DNA from: Auanema rhodensis
Lineage: Eukaryota; Nematoda; Chromadorea; Rhabditida; Rhabditidae
Assembly: GCA_964057225.1 (NCBI GenBank)
Contig: OZ059894.1
Coordinates: forward strand, 13,464,131-13,528,130
Length of the DNA: 64,000 nt
Reading direction: 5' to 3'
Numbering within the stretch: the first letter of the stretch is position 1; each line of letters starts with the position of its first letter. Shown piece after piece: positions 23,400 through 36,700 of this stretch. The notes under the pieces are model-generated. The model did no database searches. It had not been told where the DNA came from and saw only the letters and a list, made by a program, of their open reading frames with translations. The position numbers and the translations under genes were made by a program.

Positions 23400-26300
23400 A
23401 CAGTTGAGTAATTCTTAACGAGTCCGCATAATGACCCTTATAAAGATCTTTTATAATAATTGACTTCAAGAGATTTACCAATGAATATAATTGAAAGTTG
23501 AATTGTCTTCATTGAAATTTGTAAATGAAAATTTTCAAGTTGTCTATCCATGGCCATCGTTTGTATTCTAACCAATTCCTCTTCTTCCCCTCCTTCTAAT
23601 CTTTCATTTGACCCTCACAAATCATTTCTACCATGTATTCCTCTCTATCCCTAATACCATCTATAGAAGACCAGATTCTTCAAAGTATTCCGATTTTGCC
23701 GTGGGAATTATTCAATTCAGCCTATCAATTGTATTTATATGTTCAATCTTCCATTTAAATATACAAACATATGTACATATATATATATATGTATAAGTTA
23801 TAAATATTGGACAACATTTTACAACTATTATCCTATTTCAGATTAAAAAAGTTTGTTTGTTTACTAATGATCATGTTTCCATGATTGGAGCTGATGAATG
23901 AAGCTTAATATAACAATAAGAAGTTCATAGAGTGGAAAGAAATGTCAATGATATTGCATTCATTACCATATTCAGCTAATAATAGGTCTTATTGACACGT
24001 GAATACGTGAAACTGAAACCATTTCACTAGCAGATGCTCAGACAAACGGTTGCTTGTTGCACACTATTTACTAACTATTTCGTTAAAGAAGGTGCATAAT
24101 AATTATTTTATATATTATATTTATTTGTTTATATATGTACTAAACATTTTTTAAATATATATCAGATTTTTATTTATTCATAATACAAAAAAAATCTCAT
24201 AGCTACATACATAGTCAGAGGAATCCAAATACAATTTCAATGCCGCTTGAAAAGATTACTGAGATTCTATATTTTGAATCTATTTTAATAGTTCTTATAT
24301 GTATTTTGCATATAGACAAGTGCGTATTATTAGGGTATATTCTTCGTCTCTCATCATAGCTATTATGAGGGATAAGCTGTTTTTTCAACTGCAAGTTTTG
24401 TATACGACTTTGAATGCAGCATCTATTGTCCAAAAGTTAAAAAAAAGCTGGCCAATTAGCAGGGAGAAACTCTCTTTCAATGGTATAGTAGCACTTTAAT
24501 TATATACAACTTCCAATAATTTTAAGAAAATATGTTAATGATCTTCATGTTTTAAAGCAATTTTCATAGTTTTTACGACTTTATATGTATCCGGGGCTCA
24601 TTGACATTGAACTTTTTCTTATATAGTTTTCATGAACCAGAATATAGTGAATAGACCTTTCGATACAATGAGTCAGTTGAACTAGTATCATTCAAGCCTC
24701 TTAAAATCTTCTTATATCATCGTCTGTTATATATTTCTCGAATAAATTTGAGAAACCAATATATCTAAAAGAGTCTGTAGAGATTAAATGAGGAAAATAG
24801 TTTTGAAGACCATATATGGAACATAGTTCACTTCAAAATGTGTCAAGTCAAGTTGCCTAGCTATCCTGTCAAGTTGAAGCGAACTAACTTCCTAACGTCG
24901 TTCATGATCACCGTACTAGTAGTATTTCTCCACTATTTGAAATTTTTAAACTGTATAATGTCGTAGTTGTCCTCGTTATTCTCTCTTCATATAGTAACAG
25001 CCATTTTCTTACTTTTTGAGTTGTCTATCAACCTGTTGTCTGTCGTCAATTTCTAAGTCTTTACCTCATTGGAAATCTTCGTGGCTAATACCGCCTCCAT
25101 ATATGAATATATGCGTATCTACGTTAAAGTGCTTCGTATCTTTCTTTCTTTTCATTTTACCATTTTAACCTCTATGTGTCCGAAACATAATTGTTTTCTA
25201 TTCTTCTATTCTATTTTGAAAACTTGTTCGAACCCATGGTACCTTTATACTAAAACACATGAACTATGACGATAATTCAAGATGGTACAGCGGCCTTTAT
25301 GCAAATTTCTTTACTTAGCATATGGAGAAGTGACCTCATTCATTATGATGATGGGCCTCATCTCAATTTACCTCTTACTTTTCCTCTACCTTTGTAATCC
25401 CTTTCAGTCTCAAATCTAAGAAGTTGTGATTCTTTTAATGAGATTAACCAATGACAATATTTAAATATTCTCTATGTTTAAATGAAACCTATCTCAATTT
25501 TCTCTTTAAATATCTCTAAAAAGATATTCTCTAAACCATATATTTTCAAAAGCTATTCTTAAGTTGACAAACGACTTGCATTACCTAATTATCTTCTCTT
25601 CTATTTCCCAATGAAGTACAATGAACATACGATTTCTCGCGCTTCTTGCCAGTCAATGCCATATAGTTCAGTCATTATATTCTCATTTATGGCCACTTAT
25701 GCTCAAATCGGATTCAGTTATCAGAAGTCAAATCTTGAATGTTGCGGCGACAGCGTCAGTAAAGAGGCATCAATTCTCTCACATTCGACCATCCCTGAGG
25801 CAATGCGCGAACGAGAAAATAAAAAAAAGGAGAGCGAGACTAAGATGTTCTCCCAAATAGCATGTCCTTCATTTTTTCTGGTCATTATTTCTCACCTCAT
25901 CTTGTTCTTCTTCTTCTTCAGTTTTTAGTTTTCATTATAAGTATATGTATATATCCTTATTCAATCGTCATTTTTAAACAAAGATTATGCCAAATTGTTT
26001 CTTACCTCTTCGACGCTTAAAGTTCATATTGAAGTTTTTATTGGACTAATCTATAGTACTGAACTTGATCACCTTTATTTCTAAAGACAAACACTGTCTG
26101 TCACAACTAATGTATTTTATGGTGTTCTGTCCACTCTGTCAGTTATGTATGTCGAAATAAGGAAAAATCGCCGGCCTCAATTGCCGTTCTCCATCATCTT
26201 TGTTTTTCTTCTTCAAAGAAGTAATCGAAAATTCAACTTTCTCCTCTTCTAAGTCTTGAATTCAATCTTCTCACATGTTATCAGTCATTTTTCAAATAAA

Positions 26301-26800
26301 ATTAAACATATTCATCTCCAGGTACGCTATGATTTCTGATGTTTAAAAACCTCAAATCGGGTCATTGAGCTCTCATTTTTGTCCTCCGTTTAAAGAAAAA
26401 GATCTTTTGTTCTCTTTCATTTTCCAATTTCTCTTTGTAAATCTTCATTGTGAGTTTTTTTTTAAACTTTTTCTATACATATACCTTAATTATATAGAAG
26501 TATATGCACTTTATCTTTAATTATCCCACTTAAACTATCAAAGTCTGCGATTTTATTCATATGACATGTCAATTTATGAATATGATTAGAAGAAGACTAT
26601 ATACGGTTATCGTAAACTGACATCAGTCTGCCCGTCAAAGGCTAACAGCTAACAGATGGTCGAAATCAGAACAGCTTGAGCTTCAACTCATGTCACTAGT
26701 CTTTCAATTGAATGGAAGCTCTTGTTTTTTATTTCCCGGTTCTAAGCATGTATGTACCGTTTTCTGTTGTTCACTGAATATATTTGTATTTCTTTCATTT
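23400..26800. other. AT-rich intergenic DNA, T-rich on + strand
   Basis: No gene is called. A more balanced stretch at about 25720-25810 lies in an open frame but has no matching splice sites. The sequence just before 26.8 kb is likely the promoter of the next gene. Confidence 0.5.
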
Positions 26801-26810
26801 TTTTTTCAGA

Positions 26811-29800
26811 ATGTCTAAGCTATGGGTTATTTTCTTATTGTTACCGATATGTACATTAACAGCTCCAAGTCAAAGATCTAAATGTGCATTAGAATGCTTC
26901 TCAAGATGTATGCAGTCCGGAACGGTATTTTATAATTTTAATTATTAATAACTAAGAACTAAAGAGAAAGGACAAGTGGATGACAATAAAACTGGAGAGA
27001 GACAGAGAGTTGTTACAGAGAGTTTTTCTGATTCTTATCTGAAAATATAGTTCAAGAAGTTCTTCAAATATATCTATATATAAAGAAATAATAAAACGAT
27101 TATTACAATTTTGAAGTATTAAAACTATGTTAAAACGGCATTTCTTTATATAATATATTATTTAAAAACATATTGACCTAGATTTATATTGAATTACAAG
27201 TTTGACTTTATAAATATTATTTATATTTTCTTGAGATATAATATTATAAATAAAAAAAAATACAATAATACATTTATTAAAACAAGTTACATTTAAATTA
27301 AAATGAGGAAGCTTGCATATACAAACTTGATACATAAAACTATATTTTAAATTTCAGCCTTCTGCTGTATACTGTAATTGTCCAGTTGAGAAAACACTAA
27401 GAAGTTGTAGCTCTGTTGAGCAAAAGCTTTCAAATGGTAAAACCTCTACAATACAACAACATATTTGCTGTTTCAATTTCAGCCGAACTTCTAGCATCAG
27501 TACCTGAAGCAACAACTGAGTATATAGATTCACATACAATTCGTATTCAAATGGATGAACATCCTATAGCTTTTGCTTATATATTTGAATATTCTACTAT
27601 CAGTACATATCCAGATGAATGGTATTTTGCTGTAAGATAACCTAATATACTTAATATATTCTATAAAACATTCTTTATAGGGTTCGTCAATGAAACCTAC
27701 TATAACATTCTCTGTTTTGGATCCATGTAGAGATTATCAATTTCGAGTTATTGTCGTTATTAGAAGTACAAATCCTGAAGAAGAATTTGTTATTTATCGT
27801 CCTAGAGCTATTCAAGTGAAACTTCCCCCATTCGCATTAACGACTGACGAGGTTTGTAATGACAAAACGTTTTCCAACTTACGGATATCCGGTTTTCCCG
27901 TCAAGTTTTATTTTTTGTTTTTTTTAGATTATTGTTGAAAATCCAACTGTAAATACTAGTTCAAATATGTTAAAAGTTTATGTAAGATGGTCATTACCAA
28001 GGTAATTAGATTTTTTCGATTATTGATGATTTTCCGAGAACTTTTATTATTTTTAGAGGATATTCTGATGGTGATATACATGGATATGAGGCACCAGCAC
28101 TTTATCCAATGCAATGTCGTACACCTGAAGAGGAATTACCACAACCAAAAATTGTTTATTATTTTAAAATATAATATATATTATAAATTATTCAGGAGAT
28201 TATAAGAGGAGGTGGACGATTGGCTGTTAGTTTGCCCGCCACTGTGTTGGAAGCTCGTTGTCGTCTCTGGGTCGAGGTCAAAATGCTACCTCGGTTAGTA
28301 TAATTCGTTTTTTCCCGAAATACTATTTAATTTTTTTTCTTATTGAAATAACAAAATAATTTAAAATTTTCTTATTTTTCATCAAATTACAGATGTGTGA
28401 GATTAGAACCATTTAGTATTCAGAAAAGTGTTGATATAGACTGTGATAAACGCCCTGATATGGAAATTTGTAGCAGAGGTTATTATATACACAACTATTT
28501 CTTTATTCTTACTTATATATTAATTTGTTTAGAAGCAAATCCTGTTTGTACAGAAAAGATCAGCATTTCTGGTAGTAAAGGTAAACCTCAGTTAACTTGG
28601 GAATCTCCAACTGCTAAAGAACCATTATACTATCATGTTCGTTATGGTTTAGCACATTTAAAGGTGAATAAAACATTCTAAAATCTTCTTTAACAAATAT
28701 TCAGGGATCTCCACCTTTTACTACTTGGCAGCTTATAAGTAAACGAGATGTCAAAGTTGATGGTGCTGTTTCAACAATTGATATTGAAATTCCTTTAGAT
28801 AAAGAATATGGAGTTCAAGTAGTATTTCATTACATTAATAAAATAATTTGTTGTCTTAGGTTTGTGCAATTTTATCAAATCGTCGAAAGCGACCAAAATT
28901 TGGTGTTGTACCAGTTATAGCATTCCAATGTGATAACTGTAAAAATGGTGATAAATAACTTTTTTTCCATCTAATGAGTAGAAAAATTATTTGCAGAAAC
29001 TGCAGTATGCAAAGCTTGTTATAAACTCGATGTTCCTCCTCTTGGTAGCCGTTGGAATATGACAGCTCTAGCAACAGCATCAGAAGATGAAGCACCTACT
29101 GAGAAGGTAAATTCAATTAAAATTGATGGTTTCATCAATGTAATTGCAGTCTACTCAGCAACAAGCTGTGTTCCAAATGGAAACTGATCTTATGGTAGCA
29201 GCTCCCGCTACAATTCGAAATTTGAGTCAGATAATGTTAGATAAGAAAGTAAGTCAAAATATATAACCTATGACACACATCTGAATTCAGATTCCTCAAA
29301 AAAGGCCATCATTTGACGATCCTAAGCAACAAACTTCGGTTCTATTGGATTCAGATCCAACTACTGCTTCAACACTACTCGATACTACAGTTATCTCAAC
29401 TACAATCCAATCTACAACCGAATTACCAACAAAAATTGAACCAAAGCTACAAATGACAACAACTATAAAACCAACTACAGCAATAACAACAACAACAACA
29501 ACAACTATTACTACTACGTCAATCTCCGTTTCTGACGAAAATATGAAATTAAAACACCAACCAGAATCACCTGATAATCTAGTGGAAAAGGAACAAACTG
29601 TGAAATCGGAGGAAACAAATACAGAGAGTCCTGAAAAGCAGAAAGAACATTTCGATTTCACCGAAGAGTTGAAAGAATCTGTTCGTAATCTAGAAGTTGT
29701 TCTAGCTGAAGAAATTGGCAAAAACCAGAGGTTCAACTAGAAAACGATTAGAACTATTCATAATTTTCTTGATTGCAGTATATTTTCTGATATATTCAAT

Positions 29801-31300
29801 GATAATATTTTGGGCATAAATGGCTTGTCAGATGTGAATAAAGCTTCGAACAGTTCAAATAATACTTCAAAAGATGGACTTTCTGTTGAAGGTTCTCAGG
29901 TATTTACTACTAATGTACCTGTTTTCCATTCAACTATATTCATTTAGGCTATGCTATCATCAAAAGTTATTGATGAGCCTATGCGCTCTCGTGTTGAGGT
30001 AAGTTTGAAAATGCTCACCAGAATCCCTATTCTACTATTAGGCAAGAGGAACAAAGCTTTTGACAGCTCAGTCTGCCATATCTCGTGAAGCCTCAACTGT
30101 AAAATGTTTGCTATCCAACGGAATTGTTTGCGAATTTGGATGTGAATCAAAGACAATGTATATTTTTTGAAAAAAAAACAGAATTTCAATGAAAAATAAT
30201 AATAATTAAGGTGTATTTGTCCAGTAACACATAGTCAATTATCTAGCGGAGCTTGTGTTTCTATGCGAAAAAAAGAAGTCTCATGTCTAAGAAAGCGAGA
30301 TTTGAATGCCACATGGGATCCAATTACTAAGAACATTTTGGTAAAAATATGGAAAAAAACAACTGAAAATATAGTGTTCTTCCATTTCAGATCTATAGCA
30401 ACGAGGCTTACGAACATATTAGGTCAATGGACCATGCTGATAGGTTGTATGTTGAGTTTGGAAAAATTCGAGAAGAAAAGTTGTCGCTAGGGAGTTCAAA
30501 TGAAACAATTGGTGGATTTGTTTTCGATAATCAAGAAACACATAAAATGGTCGTTGGAACCGAGGTTCATTTGTCTTTTCAGATAATTCAAAAGAAAAAG
30601 AAAGATTATTTCAGAAATTAATTCGAACATCAGTTTTCTCTGAAGAGCCTTTCATATTTCATGTGAAAGAAACAATAGATATTGATAATTTCATTTATGG
30701 AATGCGTTTATGTACCTTCAAGAATCGTATAATTCAAGTAATTTTGAAATTAAATATAAAAATATTCTAATATATATCATAGAATCCATTTGCACATAAC
30801 TGGAATGAAGAAAATTCAGTTAATAAATCTGGTAGTATAGTTCAAGTAAGTTATTTTAATCAGAAAAAATAAATCAAATTTATTATTTTAGGTTACTCAA
30901 CTATCTGCTATTCGATTCACAAATGATCTAAAAAGTGATTTTATTGATAATTATTGGCTTGTCCTATACAATGTTGGAAAAATTACATTACTCATTGTTC
31001 TTGTAAATTCTTTCTTCTAAAATTCTTTCAATTTTTTTTAATTTCAGGCTGTACTTATAATGATTTTAATTTATTTAAATTGCTCGAGAATTAAATCATT
31101 ATATGATCGTAAACGGACACATTACTTTCGACCATATTACTTTGATCCTCAGGTTTATTAACTATACATAGTATATAGATAAACAAAATAATTTATAGGT
31201 TCATGTAACTCAATCAAGTCGATATGGTCTTGATCAATCTAATCGAGGACTTCATAGAACAGAGAATTCGATCTATGACAATCGAAGTAGAATGATTTGA
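26811..31300 (+). CDS. Type I membrane protein with fibronectin-III-like repeats, family not recognised
   Basis: Twenty-four exons with consistent phases give 981 aa. Exons: 26811-26924, 27358-27436, 27483-27631, 27681-27851, 27928-28001, 28057-28153, 28196-28293, 28393-28478, 28533-28663, 28705-28818, 28860-28947, 28997-29106, 29150-29248, 29291-29730, 29779-29899, 29948-29998, 30042-30157, 30211-30340, 30391-30564, 30615-30737, 30783-30845, 30892-31002, 31048-31152, 31199-31300. The ATG follows TTTTTTTTCAGA, a likely trans-splice site. Layout: signal peptide (1-17), Cys-rich module (CALECFSRC...CNC), about three Fn3-like beta domains (about 75-395; the last shows PQLTWESP and YGVQVCAIL), a CKAC module, a Thr/Ser-rich stalk with an ACA/ACT codon run (about 490-570), a second Cys module (CLLSNGIVCEFGC...CICP), a further beta-rich region, one TM helix (about 898-922) and a basic tail of about 59 aa. 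The Cys-rich plus Fn3 start recalls anosmin/KAL-1 type adhesion proteins, but that is only a resemblance. Confidence 0.88.
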
Positions 31301-32172
31301 TCTCAATTTTATATTTATTAGTAGTATCTTAACTATATGAAAAGCTGTTAGATTATTATAATCTGAAGCTTGTATTGGTTACTTACTCCACTTTCTTTAC
31401 TTGGAAATATCAAGTTATATCTTATCCGGTTTTATTTTTAAAAATATTTTTTTAAAATATAATTCTTGTTAATGTTTTGTGATTATAATTATTATGTGCT
31501 TATCTGTTTCAAATATCATTTTACAGGTATTTCCGTATAATTTAACTAATAAGAAATAGAAATTTGTCTTTTCTTTGTCTATTTTTAGAATATAATTATA
31601 TGCAAAGCTAATATATATATATATATATTTTTTTTTATTCTTATAATAAATAATATTTACTGTTTGTAAACACATTACTAAATATATATTTTAGTCAGTT
31701 TATCGTCCAAACTTGAAATGGCATAACAACAAGTGACAGAGAAAAATCTATAATTGTATAAAGTTACGAAGTGTAAGTTAGGCTTTTAGCTACAAAATGC
31801 CAAAAATTTTTTTTGAAAATTCAAGTTATTTTTTATTTATTTTTCGTGTGTATAGTACTTTGTCTTGTCAGCAAAGAAATCCACCCATATTTTAAGTTTA
31901 TTGCTTACCTTTTGTCATATGTCTTTCTGTTTTTTTAATAAAAAGCTTAACTTTAGACTCAGAATGGCTTTCTATATGTATATATGTATGTACATACATA
32001 TGCATTTATAGGTACAACATACAACATACTATGTACATAGTATGTGGTTTGCATTCTATTTTGTTTATAAAAAAAAGAAATTTAGCTTTAAGTTGCTTCA
32101 TTATATTTTTAATATTATTTTGCTAATCTTATATTCATTTAAATGTCATATATAGTGTATATATAGTCTATA

Positions 32173-32207
<35 letters not shown>

Positions 32208-32650
32208 GTAAAATAGATTAATTTATTTTAATTTAAAATTTTGTTTTGAAAACGTTTTTTATCTCCCACACAAGCTATTGATCCATTTATAATTATATTC
32301 CAAAAATAATAATTTTCATTTCTTCATTCCATAAATTTGCATTTTTTTCTGTGTTGAAATCAAAAATGTTCATTTTTCAACTTGAATGAATATAGACATT
32401 CATTCAGTAAGCATTGAGAATACTTGAAAATTTTCTCAAATATTTATTATGACATCATTTTCTTATGTTTTTTTGTGTTATTGATAATAACAATTTTTAT
32501 TCAAATATAATAATACTAAAAATTATTTTATATATTATATATAAATTAATTTTATTTAATTCTATGTTATCTCACATACTTGTATATTCACGTAAATTTA
32601 CGTCAAATACATACACATAATGATCAAACATTCATTTTAATATTTTTGAA
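31301..32650. other. 3' flank of the Fn3 gene, AT-rich
   Basis: No further gene is seen. The stretch includes (TA)n at 32174-32206. Confidence 0.5.
32174..32206. repeat. (TA)n microsatellite
   Basis: About 16 TA units without interruption. Confidence 0.95.
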
Positions 32651-32657
32651 AGTGCAG

Positions 32658-32697
32658 AGCTGGTCGTATTCTGTTTTGGAGGCTCATCGCCGCAGGG
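32658..32697 (+). other. Candidate 40-nt exon, possibly 5' part of the neurensin gene
   Basis: Between GTGCAG and GTAATTGC, a 40-bp block has about 57% GC in an AT-rich region. All three frames are open, so it could be coding or 5' UTR. The next candidate exon on this strand is at 33667. Confidence 0.3.
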
Positions 32698-32784
32698 GTA
32701 ATTGCATTTTGTAAATTTGTGTTGCTCGTTTTCATTCTTCGTTCGTTCACTTCCTTCATTCCCTAATTTGTCTGTTGGCTCTTA

Positions 32785-32811
32785 TCTCTCCGTCTCTCTC
32801 TCTCTCTCTCT

Positions 32812-32855
<44 letters not shown>

Positions 32856-32893
32856 GAAAATATAAAAAAAATATATATATGTATCACTCTCTC

Positions 32894-32940
<47 letters not shown>
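32785..32940. repeat. Composite microsatellite (TC)n-(TA)n-C10-(TC)n
   Basis: A (TC)n run passes directly into (TA)n about 40 bp long. After a short spacer comes a block of about 10 C followed by about 20 TC units. Confidence 0.95.
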
Positions 32941-33666
32941 CCCTTCTCTTGTTTTTATACTATATGTATCTTTTCTGACTCATTATTTGGTAAAAGCTAC
33001 GAATTGACTAGCATTCACTTAAAAAGATATTATTTTGACCGTCAATCCTCATTAAATCCAACACATTTCATGACAGAATATAATTATATAATTTTTAATT
33101 ATAAAAAGTTAAATTACACTTCAAGCTAGTTCTCAATTTTCATTGAGCATATTTTAATTAATATTTCATATATGTAGCCTGTTTTTAAAAGAAAAAATAT
33201 GAAAATATAAGATAGTATACTATAATATTTCTTAGATTGCTGTTCATATTATTCAAGAAATATTTTTTTTTCAATGTTTTTTCTTATTTTATTGATAAAT
33301 GAATGATTTAGTTGTTATTTTGGATACATCCATTTGATGCGAGATGTTGATAATGATGAATCGTCATGGATTTTGATGTTTTTTTTTGAAATTCATATGA
33401 AAACACTAAATTTGAGATATATATTTTTATCTTAACTTTCTTACTTTTTTCTCCCTCTCTGATGGTTACCCACCTCCCTTCCCCACTCTGTCTCTCTCTC
33501 TATCTCCTTTTATCCTGATCTACTCGTCAATCAAGCTCTCCTATCCTCTTACATTCCCTCTTTGAGTGTCATTACTTCCCTTTCCCAATATGTATGTCTC
33601 ATTCTCTCTTTGGCTAATTCTCTTTCCATATATCTACTTACATTCTTTAAAAATCCTCTCTGAAAG

Positions 33667-33709
33667 AGGTTCCAATGACAGCTATGTCGGTCAAGCTTCA
33701 GGCAGAATC
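33667..33709 (+). CDS. Candidate 5' exon of the neurensin gene
   Basis: ATG at 33675-33677 opens MTAMSVKLQAES and stops at a GTACGAAA donor in phase 2. The exon at 37995 needs entry phase 2 and then reads FESQSDEPMTGFRLG, so the join is in frame. The surrounding block to about 33850 has balanced composition and another, longer open frame, so this start is only a proposal. It would lengthen neurensin by 20 residues over the start at 38020. Confidence 0.35.
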
Positions 33710-36700
33710 GTACGAAAATACATAGACGCAGGTGGAGTGAAAGCAGCAGCAATATCTGGAGCTTTAGGAAATACTGAGACTAACATAGAGTGCGCTCGTA
33801 GAGCTTCAGAAGCAATGACGTCACTTTGCCACTGCCTTCTATCGATTCTTCTGCTTTCTACACCCCCTCATCTCACTGGACAGCCTTCTTGCTCTTCTAT
33901 CAGCTGCACAGCTCCAAACCTGCTTTCAATTTCTTTTTCATATCGTATTATTCTATTTATTACATTATTCTTAATCGATAATAGCATGTGAGGTATAATA
34001 TATAACAGCTCTCTACAACACTCTCTTGGTCTTATAATCAACGTTAAGATTTTGCTTTTGTCAGCTTTAATTTGATTCACAACTACGCTATACAAGATAT
34101 TCCATTCAATATGAATTTTCATTTGAAGTCAATTTGTTTTCCGGAAAAATATCTTCTTTGTCCACTAACAATTTTGGGCATCAAGCCTTTCTTTGATAAA
34201 ATCGATTTGCTTTAACTTTTGAATTCTTATATCTTGTTTCTGGTCACATGTCACATTATTTTTAGCTGAAACGGAATTCAAACAATGTTTCAAAATTCAA
34301 CCTTTCTACCTACTATTATGAACAATGACGTAGCATGACATCATTTTTCGAGCTTAAAGTTAATGCTGAGGCTTGTTTTCAGGATATCGTTGCTATCTCC
34401 CTCTCTGCCCATTTTCTCTCCTACTATCCTTTCATAGCTATCAACTTCTCTTTCTTTTTCCCCCTCTCTCTCTTATATATCCTCTCCCTCTCTCTCTTCA
34501 TGTATTCTATCTTTAGATTGTATGTTATTTCTATCTCATTTTTCTTCATACTCCTTTTACTCTATCTTTCACCATCTCGTCTCTCCTCTTACCTCTCTAG
34601 TTCTCTCGTCTTCTTTCCACGTCATTCCCCCTCTCTTATCCTTTCTGTCTCTTTCAAGCCTTTGCACTCTCATCATCATTGTGTTCATCTGTTTTCTATT
34701 TCAAATGAAAAGAAAAATTAATAAAATCTCAGAAGACCCCTATTTTCCTAGAAGCAAATCCAATAAGAACCTCTTTTATACTTTACTTATCTCGAATCGT
34801 CTTCTTTTTTTCATATATAATGATTATATTTTTTTTAGAAAATACCATATATAGCATTTTCGTATAAATGTAAAAAAAATATATATCCACTATAATATAC
34901 TATATTCTATAGCAAATTTCAATCATTACTAAAAATTTCTATGAATTTTTTGGCTATTTGGCAAAAGATTAGACACTGAGCCACACATCGTTCTGTTTTC
35001 CTAAAGTCTCTGGTTCTCTTCCTTTTTCTGTCAAAAAAGGAGCTGAAATACGAAAAATACGTTTGAAGCATGTGAAGAAAAGAAAACAGAACGGCTTAAG
35101 TTTTTTAGTTCAGCATTTTGTAAAGAAATCTTTACTGAAAACACTCTGTTCTTATTTTTTCGAAATACAGAATGAACAATGAATTAACTTGTTCGTTCTG
35201 TAAACTTCTTATCATATTATACCTCTAAAAAGCTTTTTCTTTCTTTTCATCTTCTTAAACTATAGTTAAACTATATTTTATATTATTCATATAATATATA
35301 ATATATATTTATATTCATATAGTATATTTTAATTATTATATTCTTTTTAAAATAAATATTTTTCCACAAAAAAAATATTTTAAAGTAGTTTTTCTTGAGA
35401 ATAAGATAAAACCAGATTTGAATAAAAAATTTTGAATCTTTTCCGTTTTAACGGAACAGCCAAATTTTACATTTGGTTTTTTCCTTCAAAATAATAATTG
35501 TACACAAAACTTTTAAAATGTTATTATTCTAACTATATAAAATTATTTATTTTGATGCTTATATGCATTTGACAACTTCATTTAATTCATTCATATTTTC
35601 TTTTACTTCATTTTATAAAAAAAAATTCAAATTTTTCTAAGCAATGCTAAATGAACAAATTGTCCTCTTTCAATAGTTCTTACTATGTTGCAAATCAATT
35701 TACTTCTCTTGTTGCTGTCATAGTAACCATCTTGTGACTATTTCTCCACCACAACTTGAAAACGAGACATCAATTCTCCGTTTATAACTCATTATTCATT
35801 TTCATTTTTTTATCGTCGATCGGTTTTTTTTGCTGAATCGTTAGTTTCATCATTTTGATGAGAATATTATTCAGATTGAATTTCATCTTTCAAGACTATA
35901 GCTTTATTTATTTTGTCTGATCATATTGTGTATATAATTATTCACATGTATAGTATGGAAAAAGCTTTTTTTTTTGCTCCCAGTTGTCCAATGGAAATGA
36001 GAATTGGAAGATGGCTAGTAAGGGAAAAAACAGCCAATTAAAAGATCCGATGTACCGGTTTTGTTTTGGACATCCAGTAAAACAGAATGAAGGAAAAAAA
36101 GAAAAAAAAGCTATAGCTTTTTTATGTAAATAATCTGAACTATATAGATGATGATTATATATCCTATTAATGTTATTTTTCATGCTCACTCAATGCTATT
36201 TCTATTACAATATTTTTTATCTGTATATCTTCTAACTATTGTTCTATATTCAACACATTCATATATATATATATATATATATTAAACTTTACAATATCTT
36301 TATTTTCTTTGAAAAAACTAATATTAATTTCATTTTGAATATATAAAAAAAGGCTTTGTGTTTGCTTTTCCTGCTCCAGTATGGCTTAACTGAATTGTTT
36401 CAAAGCTGCGAGCTCGAAAATCTTTTCCGGGTACCAGGCAGCACAAATTTTATGATACTTTTAAGCTTTAATAGCATTAAGAGGCCCAACATTATTGAAG
36501 ATTTAGAATAACCTGAAATATTTATCGCCTTTAGTCCCTTTTTTTCTTTCTTTCGCAAAAAAAAGCATTTTGTATTATAATTTTCTCATAAAGCACTTGA
36601 AGTTAAATGCAGTTTTGAAGCCATGACTTTTAGCCGACAACTTATTTTCCATCAAATAAAAATCTTTTATTTAATCTTCCTCTTCAAATAAGTAGGGTTA

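Noticed and set aside
25611-25928. 105-codon + strand open frame
   Set aside because: Two frames are open together, there are no usable donor sites, and the C-terminal part is T-rich low complexity.
34335-34854. Long hydrophobic Ser/Leu/Phe-rich open frames
   Set aside because: They come from CT-rich DNA; the same artefact appears at each (CT)n tract, for example 4563-4973 (minus), 51428-51664 and 59335-59601.
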